Positions 47,190-57,789 of a stretch of 64,000 nucleotides of DNA are shown here, one piece after another. This DNA comes from Turbatrix aceti (Eukaryota; Nematoda; Chromadorea; Rhabditida; Panagrolaimidae), in NCBI GenBank assembly GCA_963969345.1, contig OZ017770.1, positions 7,263,246 through 7,327,245 of the forward strand, read 5' to 3'. Numbering within the stretch: the stretch's first letter is position 1; each line of letters begins with the position of its first letter. The notes beneath the pieces were generated by a model. That model was not told the origin of the DNA. It ran no database searches and was given only the letters and a program-made list of their open reading frames with translations. Position numbers and translations under genes: made by a program.

Positions 47190-48682
47190 TTAGTGCCAGG
47201 ATGGCAGGAGATTTGGAGCGTAAAAGGTAGGATAGAGGGGGTTCCACTGAGTAACCGGTATCGCGGGTGCAGCAGCCGCAGCCGCGGTTGCCGCATTTGC
47301 AGCTGCAATCTGCGACAGTCCGGCAATCTGACCAAACGACAGCATTGACGTCGGAGTCGCAATTGCGTTGTTCTGTAATGTAAAAATGTATGTATTTAAC
47401 AATGGCCATTTTAGTCATAAAAAATAAGTGCGTACCGTGGTTTCAGCTGGTCGACCCCAGGAGCAGCGTAGCATCTGGCCTTCAAAGTCTTCGAAGCTCA
47501 TCTCCAGTATGGCAACTGTTGCTTGCTCTTTTGTATCGTATGTTACAAAACCGTAATTTTGCTGGGCAAAAAGACGAATTTCTTTAATTGCTCCAAACTT
47601 TAAAAACGCTTCTCGTACACTTGTTTCTAAAATCGGCATGTATTATATTATTTAGATTACGTATGCAAGGCTAGTCTGAAATTAATTCTGTCTCACCCGT
47701 CGCTGTCGAAGCGAGATTGCCGAGATAAACGGTGGTGTTATCGGATCCAGTGGCATTGAAGATTTGTTCGTACGACAGAGCTTTTTTCTCGTCTTCTGGG
47801 GTTCGACGAGTAGCCCAATTTGTTCTAACGGCTCGCCGACCGACTAATTGTCCGTTCATTTCTTGGATAGCCTTTTCTGCGTCCTGAAACCAAAGAGTAC
47901 AAAATTGCGGCACAAAACAAGGAAATAAGCTACCTCTTTCTTCGGAAAAGTGACAAATCCGTATCCCCGTGGTTTGAGTGATTGAGCATCCCGTATGACC
48001 TTTACTTCTCTGCAAAATTATGAACTTTGGTGATGCATAAAATTGAAAAATTAAAAATAGCATACGATATCTCGCCAAACTTGTCAAAAGCCGCTTTGAG
48101 CATGCTGTTGTCAACTTCCGATGACAAATCGCCAACGAAAACGTGAAAATGTTCTGAAAGAGCAGCGCGGTAATCATTAATAGGCTACAACACCTTGGAC
48201 AAAGAGCACTTACTACTGGTATCAATTTTTGGTGCACTGGCGAGTTGTTGCTGGGCCAAAAGTGACTTTTGAATAGCCGTTAGTGGCAACGCGCTGTTCT
48301 GTGGCATCATGAAGATAGGTAGTCCTTCAAAAGCATTTCCCGCACCCAGCGGGTTGGTTACCGGTGTCGCAACTGGTAAACCGGTTGCCAGATTGGAAAG
48401 TACGTAATTGTTGAAAGGCATCACACCGGGTTGCAGATAACCCAGATGAGCGGCAGCACAGTTTTGACCAAATAAATTGACCGGCGTTGAACAAAGCGAA
48501 CTCGATGATGTTCCGTTAGAGACAGACGCTGCTCCTGCGTTTGCACTGTTCACAGCTGCAGCTGCAGCCGCGGCCATGATCGCACTGGTATTGGGCGCAG
48601 TCGGGACAGCAAACTGAGATGCAAGACTCGCGGTACCGGGCACTCCTACTGCTGTCATCATTTTTTTGCTGAACTGGTACGG
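47190..48682 (-). CDS. TIA-1/TIAR-like RNA-binding protein lacking RRM1
   Basis: Six exons (48682-48214, 48153-48066, 48009-47934, 47883-47697, 47626-47436, 47372-47190) give 397 residues from the first ATG; the open frame extends to 48811 without an ATG, below a stop near 48845. Residues 1-155 are Ala/Ser/Thr-rich and disordered, where TIA proteins have their first RRM. A full RRM2 follows (HFHVFVGDLS, RGYGFVTF, TNWATR), then RRM3 (TVYLGNL, YGFVTY, CSWGRP) and an Ala-rich prion-like tail. TIA proteins bind U-rich RNA, regulate splicing near weak 5' sites and nucleate stress granules. The U-rich introns of this genome are natural targets, but that is inference. Confidence 0.88.
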
Positions 48683-51600
48683 CATATCGTTGTTGTCATC
48701 GAGGAAGAACAACGGCTGACCACGAGCAGCCACAGCACCGCCGACAGGCGTGCTTGAATCGAGGGGAAACGCACGCTTCAGTTTGAAAGATTTCGTCTCA
48801 AACCGGTGCACCAGCGCTTTATCGTGACAAAGCGCGGTTCACTCGGTTCTGGTAAATAATTTATAAGCAGAAATATAAAATTGGAAGTATTAATAAATAT
48901 TCTACTGTGTAAAAAACACGATGTTACTCTCTAGACTATCTGCTTGATGAATAACAATGCAGGTACATGAACCGACGACAAGACTTCGTATTGCAAGACT
49001 CCTAAAAAACGTGAACAATGTGAATAAAGGGGGAAGAAAAAAACACGCATCCGAACAGTTGGATAATTTGCCGTTTAATCTTTTTTCTTCACGAATGAAT
49101 ACTTATAAATGCCTATTAAAGCGGGGAAATGCTTAGATTAAGAAAGTCAAAATGCAAAAGACCATGCATACTTAATACAGTCGAAGAGATGTTTAACAGG
49201 CCGGCTTCGGGAAAAGAATGACGAAAAGCAGGGTTGAAGTTTAATTAAGTTAGTCACATAACTCGACGGTTAACGAGGTGCGGCAAAGCGCTTTACGGAC
49301 CTTGTAACAGTCGAAACAAAAGCATCAAAACATAGACATCCCTTTTTGCGACCAGCGGAACAAGAAGAGCCATCCTTGTCTTATCCACGCGCATGAATTG
49401 TCCTGCACACGGCACCAGTTTGGTAATCTTCATCAGCCATAGAATAACTCTTCTTTCTCAGAAATAATGGACAACGAAGATAACAAAGTACTGTTATTCT
49501 CATAACTTTGCCTTCCCCCAAACAACAGATTTGTAATCCCCTAGCCAAAGCCTTCAACTACAAAATGAAATTCAGATGACGCGACTCGACTCCACCGGTG
49601 CTGTTCGTTGTGTTAAGCAAAGAGATAAAAGCAGAAATAAAACTCGCATCAGACCCACAGACAGAGTCGTTATGGCTACTGAACACCACGATATTTGCCG
49701 GATTAACAACCACTCATACGGACATTGCGCGATTAGTTGTTTTACCATTGAAAATGCTGTTAACAGAGGGCACTTTGAAATGTAGAACCTTCTACGATGC
49801 AATGTTTCGGCCTTGTGATGGGGATAGTAGTGGTTAACGAAAAAAAAGTAAAAAATAAAAGCAATAAGAAGGAAAAAAATGGAGAAGAATATTGTCAAAC
49901 CATAAAAGTTTACTTTTCCTATTCATTTATTTATTTGGGAAGAAAAAATATAATGCATGAAATATCTACGGCGATAGGGAGTTCATAATGAAGAATAAAT
50001 GGTCACGAAACATTGATGGCCTCGAAGGGGGGCAGAGGCAGATAGGAGTAGCAATGTTTGTTTTCAAAAAAAAATTTTTGTTTCAAAAATCCGTCAAACA
50101 AAACAAAACTCGTGCTAAGTGCTTAAATTGTGAATGAAAGCCGCAAAAAGCATTGATGGAAACGCTAATTTTTGTGAATAATTACAAATACTCAAGATTC
50201 TTAATGTAAAGGTCTTTTGCAATGCAACGAAACGTTAATAAACTTTGACTAAATCGCCCAATGCAATAGGAAGTGTTAGCACACCGTCGTTCAGTCTTTG
50301 AGGACAAAGAAAATACTCATGTTCATGTTACCGAAAACTTATGAGTGCATGCTCGACCAGCAGCTTGGTCGGTGTTTATGATTAGTAATATGTAATTATG
50401 TAGCAGTTTCCTTCTGAAATAGTCCCTTTAGCGGCAAAATATCCCTACATTATAAAAAAAGTGGTAGATATTGTCGCAAAACATATGTTCACAATTTTTA
50501 GAAGAAAATGGCAAAAAGACAAATGAGAAGTCATAGAAGCCGAAGAATAAGGCGTTTGCCAGGGGGGTAGTTGGAAGCAGGGGATTATGATACGGCAAAA
50601 AGCTCTCTTTACTCGTTGAAATCCATCGTGCTCGTCGTATAGAAGCAACGGGCCAAATGCGACGTGATGCGAAAGACTCTCGGGTACAGTGACAAGCTGC
50701 CAGCCGGTATTAATTGGTGATGCAGGAAAGGAAAGAACAAAAACCTCTATGGCTGGATAGGTGAATGATCAATTGTAAAAAAATCACATGGCAACACGGA
50801 GATACAAAAAAATCAAAATCAGCGAAGAAATCAGAGAGAAGAAGAAAAAAATACTAATTGAATGCGGCAGGAGAGAGATTTTGATTGGGTTGTGACTCAC
50901 GCTAATGCTCTACAAATATCACTGAAAAATACCAAGTATAAAGGGTAGCAGGGACACCCGCTACTGGCACCAACCCTAATATTTGACCAGCTGAATTTTT
51001 TAAAGACCAGAAACACATAACCATGTACGTTAAATGACGGCTGTCGACAATATTAGTTGGACTTTGAAATGACAGGAAAATTTTAGTTCGGCCAAAAAAA
51101 ACTGTCAAAAACTAATTGAAGGTGCAGAAACAAAATGATAACAAGAAGGAGAAAATAGAGGCATAAAAGGAGAATTGAAAGTTTCTAATTTAACGTGTAT
51201 TGCCTCAAAGCGACATCCTGAATTGCAAATTGAAGATGTTCAAACAGAAAACAGCAAAGAGAGAGAAAGTATGGGTGAGGCAAAAAATATAGACAATAAT
51301 GCCTTTAGATACAAGAAGCAAGGCGGAACAAAACCATATTGCCCAAAATCTCCCTCTGTCGCTCTTCAGATCTTTAAGCAGAGCTTACATAGTGCAAAGG
51401 CGACAGTTTGGAGGCCGGTGTAAACATGCGATAATAGCAAATGCATGACTTGCAGCGAGGAAGAGTCATTGATGAGAAAATGGCGTTGTAAGCGTTTACT
51501 CGTCTGGTAACCTTTCTTGTGTCCCTTCATGTTTGAACAAATTCACTAATAACATTTACCAATCAATGACTTCAAAAAAAAATTGACTACAAAAAATAGA

Positions 51601-52218
51601 AAACACTTGGTGACACAAAAGAGGACGACTTCCTTTTTTGATAATGAATTCGGATTTTTATGATCGCGGAGACCCGTCGTAAAAAAATTCGGAATAAATA
51701 TATCGCAATTTTTTTCAAGACAATTTTGAAAACGAGATGGTGATAACACGGTTGAAACGAACAGTTCGGTCGATCCCCTAAATCAGATAGACAACCAATA
51801 AATCATTTAGGTAGCCACGCCACATTGCTGTCTGTTACCGCGATGCAAAAAAAAAGTGCATTCAGTGGTTTTTGTGTGAAGGGATGCGTTCTCCCAGTTC
51901 ACTAAACAAAGCCAAATTGGCTGAAATAACTGTGTGTCGTTTTACTCTTCAAGGGCAAAAAAATAATTAAATGACACCGATCATTAGACAAGGTAAGGTG
52001 ATATTCTAATTACATCACTTGGTGACCTGTTGGGAAAATAAAATTATGTATCAAATCAATTACGCAATATCTTATACGATGATACAAGACAGAAAATGAA
52101 ACGGGTAAGCAATTCATTCAGCGGAAAGAGAACAAAAAAGAAGAAGAAAATGTGAAGTCAAGTGCATGCTGGGTGCCGCATCGCATCGGTGGTGCCAGTA
52201 GTTGCAATTAGCTTTATT
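48683..52218. other. Intergenic region upstream of the TIA-like gene
   Basis: About 3.5 kb with no supported gene. AT-rich, with purine-rich stretches. It contains the promoter of the TIA-like gene on the left, and on the right the original 3' flank of CLUAP1, displaced by the LTR element. Confidence 0.5.
52213..52218 (-). terminator. Polyadenylation signal of CLUAP1, displaced by the LTR insertion
   Basis: TTTATT on the plus strand is AATAAA for the minus-strand CLUAP1 transcript. It lies one base outside the target duplication at 52219-52223. Before insertion it would have been about 20 bases past the CLUAP1 stop codon; now 5.5 kb of retroelement separates them. Confidence 0.75.
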
Positions 52219-52223
52219 ATCAG

Positions 52224-52804
52224 TGTAACGTTTGTAACGTTACGTCGTCACTCGTAACAACGTTCCGTCGTCACTCCGTCACTCCCACGCCACGCAGTGG
52301 GAAAATGCGCGGTGACGCAGTGGGAAATGCGCGGTGTATTTTGCGGCCGCACCGGAAATTCCACCACTGCGCCGTCATCATCAACACCGGAAATTCCCAC
52401 GGTGCGCCACCAACCCCCACTGCGCCGTCATCATCAACACCGCCCCCAAGCTAACTTCACACCGCCCCAAGCTAACTTCTCCAGGCCCTTCCCGGCTCCA
52501 GCTCCGTACACTTATAAAGGGCGCCGTTGTCTCCTCCCGGCTCAGAATTCAAATTCAACCCCTCCGCTTTTCCCCGTTCGTTTCTTTTCGTTTCTTTTTT
52601 TTATTTGTTGCCTTTTGTTTGCCTTCTCCTCTCCATCCCCCGCCGTGGCTCGAACTATTTTTTTATATATTGTATTAACCGTGTTCCTATTTTTTTTTGT
52701 ATATCTTTTATATCGTGAGGTTTAATTACCCAAGTTTGAGATAAACCCTGCTCTTTGAATTGATCGATTACGCACACACGCTCACCTAACACGAGGACGT
52801 AACA
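52224..52804 (+). repeat. 5' LTR (581 bp)
   Basis: Matches 57187-57767 throughout. U3 contains several short direct repeats: CGCAGTGGGAAA(A)TGCGCGGTG twice, ACTGCGCCGTCATCATCAAC twice and CCCCAAGCTAACTTC twice. TATAAAG is at 52513-52519. Open frames inside it are present in both LTRs and are not genes. Confidence 0.95.
52513..52519 (+). promoter_or_regulatory. TATA box of the LTR promoter
   Basis: TATAAAG in a GC-rich U3, downstream of the repeated motifs, about 290 bases from the LTR end. Confidence 0.65.
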
Positions 52805-52808
52805 TTTT

Positions 52809-52820
52809 CGTGCCACGACC
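52809..52820 (+). other. Probable primer-binding site
   Basis: CGTGCCACGACC begins four bases after the LTR and shares GTGCCACG with the PBS of the first element. It lacks the expected TGG start (TCG instead), so the match to a tRNA CCA end is imperfect. Confidence 0.5.
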
Positions 52821-53075
52821 AATCGACCGCAGGACCAGCTCCTCCCGCAAACAGTTGGTTTAACCGTTTTCTTTTTTTTTATTTCTATATAAGTTGTCCC
52901 TACCTTCCGGAAGTTCCCCCCCCCTTTTTTTTTTTCACCTTTTGTGATCTAAGTGAATTGAATTGAATTTTATTTATTCTTTTTCGAAAAACAAAAAGTC
53001 TATCCGAATTGAACTTTAATTTTGCAAAAGTCTATACTGAAAATTATTTTCGGAATTTCGATTACAAAAAAAAAA

Positions 53076-54971
53076 ATGTCTGACCCTCCGTTCACACCCT
53101 CTCTATTTGGTCACATTTCGACCACTCCGAAGTCCATCAAAGAACTGGCAGGCCACGTCAACGATGTAATTGAAAATTGTCAAAAACTGGAAAAAGAAGT
53201 ATCGATCGAACTAACAAGGATGGCCCGGGGATCGAAGGAATTGGAGAAAAGCACAGTGGAGAATAATACGGCACTTATGAATAAATGGGATGAGCTCATG
53301 GACGAAGCAGAAAAATGGCGTAAAGAAAACACGGAACTGAAAATGAAAATCAAGAAGCTAGAAGAAAGGATGACGACGATGGAGGAGAAAAATGAAGAAG
53401 TGCGAAGGACGACAAACGAGGAAATATTTGAAAGAAAGGCCGACTACGAAGAGATAAATTTGAGAATCAAGGACACGGAAACAGAATTGCGATACACAAC
53501 AAGCCAATTACGAAAAGAAATCCAGAAAATCGAAGAACCCGCTTGCATAATCCCACTACTCGTGAATGACATGGACTCGAAACCATCGCAGCGCCAGAAG
53601 CAACAAGAGGAGGAATGTCGACAAGCGGACCTCCTCATCGAAGAGACTGAACGGGCCCTCGCAGCGAATCCCGAAAACGACCTTCTTCAAATTGAACTCG
53701 CGAATCTAAAAGCTCTCAAGCAAAACATCGAAGAACAACCGGAAATCAATGCTATCACGCACGACTCAAACGAAGGCGAATTTGAAATCTTGTCGCTGTA
53801 CTCCATCTCGGACAGCGATGACGAGGACATAAAAAGCGACGAGCTCGAAGAAGGAGAAATCCCGTACGAAGACGACCAAGCATATCCCACTGATACCGAG
53901 GAAATAGTTCATCAACAACAATGCGACGAGGACGACCTAACGTATTTCGAAGCTACGAATGAATTTGTTGCTCCTATCATCTACCGCAGCGTTAAAGAGC
54001 GCACCCCTACGCCGGTACCATGGAAAAACGCCCCGTCGCAACACAAGCCAAAGCATCACTATCCAGAATCTCGGAAACGGTCTCACCAAGCCCAAAAGAG
54101 CAGATACCCGCACCCGTATCAACGCAATGAAAACGAGCACCGGCACAGAAAATCGCAGCAACCCGTCGACTTTTACATGCTCGGACACGGCACACACGCT
54201 AGCAGACTCAAACCGTTCAACGGCTTGAACAGCCAACCGTTCGAATTTTGGAAACGCGATCTCGAGATCGAGATGACCGCTGCCGGACTGCCCTTTACAG
54301 AAGCCCGTAAAGTTGCTTATTTGGCACACAATCTCGACGGGCCTGCAAAGGCAAAGTTCCACGCACTCGACGACAATACGAAAGCCGTGTATGAGGAAGT
54401 AGTAAACGCACTTACTGCCGCTTTCCCCACAGCAAACACTATTGCAACGGCGTACACAAGACTGCAGGAATCACAACAACGAAGCGAAGAAACAGTCGAC
54501 GAATTTCTGTCCCGACTCGAAGAACTTCTTCGGGCAGCGTACCCCAACGCAGACGACGCAACGATCCAGCGAGACGTCATTCGCGAATCGCTAAGCCGCC
54601 TCAAGGCAGAAATTCGATCCGTTGTTTACGCCGAGATGCCATCCACGGTGGCGGAACTCAAGAGAATTGCCACGAGACAAGAGCGATTGTTAAGCTGCAA
54701 ACCAAAAGAACTAACCGTGCAAGTTATGGCAGTTAACCAGACGACACCTCGCACCTGCTATGCATGTCAGCAACCAGGGCATCTCCTCCGAGATTGCCCC
54801 AACGTCAATATTCGCACGCGGTACCCCCAGTACCTACACAAACCTCGGAACAGTTTTTTTCGGAAACCCGCCGCAAGGATCATATCATCCGAACCCGACA
54901 TATCCAACCGGATACAATTCACAGCAGCCGCCGATGGCAGCCCAATCGCAGGCACGTCCCTACTGGAATAA
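53076..54971 (+). CDS. Gag polyprotein of the gag-env element (631 aa)
   Basis: The ATG at 53076 follows an A-rich leader. Residues about 20-170 are a long coiled coil, 190-330 acidic and disordered, 375-545 a retrotransposon Gag (capsid) domain, and residues 561-574 one CCHC zinc knuckle (CYACQQPGHLLRDCP). The other element has two knuckles. The last about 55 residues after the knuckle read in a different frame from the downstream glycoprotein, which overlaps at 54760-54971. The frame is intact. Gag would form particles that package RNA; maturation would need a protease in trans. Confidence 0.9.
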   Translation: MSDPPFTPSLFGHISTTPKSIKELAGHVNDVIENCQKLEKEVSIELTRMARGSKELEKSTVENNTALMNKWDELMDEAEKWRKENTELKMKIKKLEERMTTMEEKNEEVRRTTNEEIFERKADYEEINLRIKDTETELRYTTSQLRKEIQKIEEPACIIPLLVNDMDSKPSQRQKQQEEECRQADLLIEETERALAANPENDLLQIELANLKALKQNIEEQPEINAITHDSNEGEFEILSLYSISDSDDEDIKSDELEEGEIPYEDDQAYPTDTEEIVHQQQCDEDDLTYFEATNEFVAPIIYRSVKERTPTPVPWKNAPSQHKPKHHYPESRKRSHQAQKSRYPHPYQRNENEHRHRKSQQPVDFYMLGHGTHASRLKPFNGLNSQPFEFWKRDLEIEMTAAGLPFTEARKVAYLAHNLDGPAKAKFHALDDNTKAVYEEVVNALTAAFPTANTIATAYTRLQESQQRSEETVDEFLSRLEELLRAAYPNADDATIQRDVIRESLSRLKAEIRSVVYAEMPSTVAELKRIATRQERLLSCKPKELTVQVMAVNQTTPRTCYACQQPGHLLRDCPNVNIRTRYPQYLHKPRNSFFRKPAARIISSEPDISNRIQFTAAADGSPIAGTSLLE

Positions 54972-57417
54972 TGGGCAAAACCAACGACAAGCTCCGCCGT
55001 TTGAACCCCCGGTCTACGCATCGCGTCAGCACTGGGGCTACGGGCAACAACTGAACAACCAATTCCAACCTCCTCGCCAGTACTGGAACAATATGACAAC
55101 GCAACGCCAACCTAACGCGTTTCGAAACCCAGCATACGCGCCACGGCTACATTGGAATGCCGAAACCGAGCAACAACAAGTTTCAGCACCACACGGCCAT
55201 CGCAATGGGCACCAGGGACAGGCACAACCACGGGCCGAACAACCACAAATCCGGTTTGCAAGAGTTGGTAATATGGAAACGGCTCCTGTATGGCAATGCG
55301 TAGATGAGGCTGATGTAAACGAAAGTGCTATTGACACAACCGAGGAACTGACAAGCAATGAAGCTGAGGAAGTGGAAGCAGCCCCTGTCACAGACCACCC
55401 CAGAACGGCAACGTACTCGCCTCGTGGGTCATGGGCAAACTTGTTTTTGTTGATCGCGATGCTCCCTCTATGGACGACAGCACAAATGATATGCCCACCA
55501 ACCGCACCTGACACACTCGTAAAGTTGCCGCACGCCGCGAGATGCAAAATACCGCCGTTGACAAACATAACCCCTCGGTCCTACGAATTAACAATATACC
55601 GACCAAACACAATCAGGTACAAAACGAAAGCTCAACACTGCACATGTTGGACGACACGATCTACGCAGTCGCGAACGTTCCTAGGAACCCTAGTATCAAC
55701 GACAGCGACAGAACCGAAAAACTTGTCGGTCAAGGACTGTGAAAACATGATCAAACTGCATGAAAGCCCCGCAGGCCGTCTCTTCAACACGACGCACGCT
55801 TGGACCACAAACAACACGACACCTACACCACAACGACCGTGGCCACTCTGGTTACTAACCGAAGTCCAAGAGGTTTCTAACTGTGCCCTGGCAGACACCT
55901 ATGTTTACGCAAAATACGGAGAAAACAACATACTAGCTCAACCGAATCCCGAAAAACCATGCGACTATCACGCTGAGGAATGCAGAGTCAATAACGCGAA
56001 CATATTGATCTGGAAAGCCATTGAAGAACAAAATTGCCGGTACGTAACCATGGGACAATTCGCAGGCAGCTTCACCCCAGGCTTATGGATGTCATCAAGC
56101 CATGGGGTAGCACTGACGTTCCAAAACACCATGAGGGTATTCAACTGCCATAAAATACTCTACATCACTGACCAAGGCTTCGCGATAGAAGCAGCACAAT
56201 ACCACGATCTCAAGGATCCCGAACCCAGAAGCCGAGGCAAAAGACAGGACAGCGGCCCGGTACCTTCCACGCAACTGGCAGCCGAGCTGACAGCAGTCAA
56301 AACCGACGTGTCAAATATGTTGAAGCAGTCCTTCTGGGCATCAGCACAAGCGGCTTGCAAAAGAATCGAATTTCTCACCGAAACGATAATGACCCTGGCA
56401 GCAGCTAATCCCACTCTCCTAGCCAGACAATTACTTAACACCACAGCAATCGAAGCAGAGTTAGTCGCTGCCGACATTCTTCAAATTCGCACATGCATTC
56501 CGGTCACGATCAATGAAACTATAGATCTACAACAGTGCTACGACAAACTACCGGTCAAGTGGTCACGAGAAAACCACACAGGCGATGGATTCTTAGACGA
56601 AGTAACAAACATCATCCATCCTACGGCGAACAGAGTCAATTGCGGACAGCCAACACGTAAAAATACAAGCAAAATACAAGAAATCCCACTCTTCGGAGAA
56701 GACGCATGGCAATGGCAAGACATCGACGTTACTGTCCCCAACCTAGTACTTCTAAATTGGTCCGAAATCTACAACTTCGAAAACCAACACATGTCCAGCA
56801 CCAGTATATTGTCAAAAGCCGCAATACAGGAAATTTTTCCACATGTTCCAGTCGAAGAACTGGCTCCAAAACTGAAGGACTTTGTAGAAGACATGATAAA
56901 GCCACCCTGGCTTCGAACGCCGACCATCTTCGAGCTCTGGACTACATTGTGCTGTTTGTACGTCACCGCGACTATCGCGCAACATGCACTTATTCTTATT
57001 CTACAACTAGTAAATGCTTACTTACCCGCCTTCACCCGACCTGTTCAAAGAACGCCTACACCATTGCCCCCAAACTACCGGCTCGTCGACCTTCAAACAA
57101 GTAAACATTGGCAGCAAAACGGTCATCCCCGAAGACCAAGCCAATTCCCCCCCTCCCCGAGCTTAAAATTTTTCAAAGGGGGAAGGTGTAACGTTTGTAA
57201 CGTTACGTCGTCACTCGTAACAACGTTCCGTCGTCACTCCGTCACTCCCACGCCACGCAGTGGGAAAATGCGCGGTGACGCAGTGGGAAATGCGCGGTGT
57301 ATTTTGCGGCCGCACCGGAAATTCCACCACTGCGCCGTCATCATCAACACCGGAAATTCCCACGGTGCGCCACCAACCCCCACTGCGCCGTCATCATCAA
57401 CACCGCCCCCAAGCTAA
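54760..57417 (+). CDS. Envelope-like glycoprotein frame, +1 relative to Gag
   Basis: This open frame overlaps the Gag end. It starts with a Gln/Pro/Asn-rich linker that continues the Gag tail in composition. At about residues 223-240 a hydrophobic signal-like segment opens a cysteine-rich ectodomain with many N-glycosylation sites. A basic RGKR cleavage-like site lies near 492, a membrane anchor near 726-750, and a short tail runs into the 3' LTR. It aligns over its length with the glycoprotein of the first element, including the region where that copy has a stop. Expression would need a +1 shift or splicing. The fusion-protein class is uncertain; a negative-strand RNA virus origin is my inference. 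Confidence 0.8.
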   Translation: MHVSNQGISSEIAPTSIFARGTPSTYTNLGTVFFGNPPQGSYHPNPTYPTGYNSQQPPMAAQSQARPYWNNGQNQRQAPPFEPPVYASRQHWGYGQQLNNQFQPPRQYWNNMTTQRQPNAFRNPAYAPRLHWNAETEQQQVSAPHGHRNGHQGQAQPRAEQPQIRFARVGNMETAPVWQCVDEADVNESAIDTTEELTSNEAEEVEAAPVTDHPRTATYSPRGSWANLFLLIAMLPLWTTAQMICPPTAPDTLVKLPHAARCKIPPLTNITPRSYELTIYRPNTIRYKTKAQHCTCWTTRSTQSRTFLGTLVSTTATEPKNLSVKDCENMIKLHESPAGRLFNTTHAWTTNNTTPTPQRPWPLWLLTEVQEVSNCALADTYVYAKYGENNILAQPNPEKPCDYHAEECRVNNANILIWKAIEEQNCRYVTMGQFAGSFTPGLWMSSSHGVALTFQNTMRVFNCHKILYITDQGFAIEAAQYHDLKDPEPRSRGKRQDSGPVPSTQLAAELTAVKTDVSNMLKQSFWASAQAACKRIEFLTETIMTLAAANPTLLARQLLNTTAIEAELVAADILQIRTCIPVTINETIDLQQCYDKLPVKWSRENHTGDGFLDEVTNIIHPTANRVNCGQPTRKNTSKIQEIPLFGEDAWQWQDIDVTVPNLVLLNWSEIYNFENQHMSSTSILSKAAIQEIFPHVPVEELAPKLKDFVEDMIKPPWLRTPTIFELWTTLCCLYVTATIAQHALILILQLVNAYLPAFTRPVQRTPTPLPPNYRLVDLQTSKHWQQNGHPRRPSQFPPSPSLKFFKGGRCNVCNVTSSLVTTFRRHSVTPTPRSGKMRGDAVGNARCILRPHRKFHHCAVIINTGNSHGAPPTPTAPSSSTPPPS
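54854..54860 (+). other. T7 run at the Gag/Env frame change
   Basis: Seven T residues lie in the overlap just where the protein that makes sense passes from the Gag frame to the +1 frame. This could be a slippage site in transcription or translation, or a simple one-base indel that broke this copy. Confidence 0.5.
57175..57186 (+). other. Polypurine tract
   Basis: AAAGGGGGAAGG directly abuts the 3' LTR, the normal plus-strand primer position. Confidence 0.85.
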
Positions 57418-57767
57418 CTTCACACCGCCCCAAGCTAACTTCTCCAGGCCCTTCCCGGCTCCAGCTCCGTACACTTATAAAGGGCGCCGTTGTCTCCTCC
57501 CGGCTCAGAATTCAAATTCAACCCCTCCGCTTTTCCCCGTTCGTTTCTTTTCGTTTCTTTTTTTTATTTGTTGCCTTTTGTTTGCCTTCTCCTCTCCATC
57601 CCCCGCCGTGGCTCGAACTATTTTTTTATATATTGTATTAACCGTGTTCCTATTTTTTTTTGTATATCTTTTATATCGTGAGGTTTAATTACCCAAGTTT
57701 GAGATAAACCCTGCTCTTTGAATTGATCGATTACGCACACACGCTCACCTAACACGAGGACGTAACA
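57187..57767 (+). repeat. 3' LTR (581 bp)
   Basis: Same length and apparently the same sequence as 52224-52804, with the same U3 repeats and TATA box. Followed by the ATCAG target duplication, 17 bases below the CLUAP1 stop codon. Confidence 0.95.
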
Positions 57768-57789
57768 ATCAGCAACACGCTTTGAAATA

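Larger units (their letters stand above)
52219..57772 (+). mobile_element. Complete LTR retroelement with gag and env but no pol
   Basis: Two 581-base LTRs (52224-52804 and 57187-57767) begin TGTAACG and end CGTAACA and appear identical. A 5-base target duplication ATCAG flanks them (52219-52223, 57768-57772). A primer-binding site follows the left LTR and a polypurine tract AAAGGGGGAAGG (57175-57186) abuts the right LTR. The interior encodes Gag and an envelope-like glycoprotein related to the element at 2440-8530. No protease, reverse transcriptase, RNase H or integrase is present, so it must have been mobilised by enzymes supplied elsewhere. The absence of LTR differences implies recent insertion. 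Confidence 0.95.

Noticed and set aside
48683..48811. Upstream extension of the TIA-like protein by 43 residues
   Set aside because: The extension has no ATG (opens at GTG) and an in-frame stop lies near 48845, so the ATG at 48682 is preferred.
52297..52725. 142- and 114-codon frames, repeated at 57260-57688
   Set aside because: They lie wholly within the two LTRs and overlap promoter and leader sequence; not genes.
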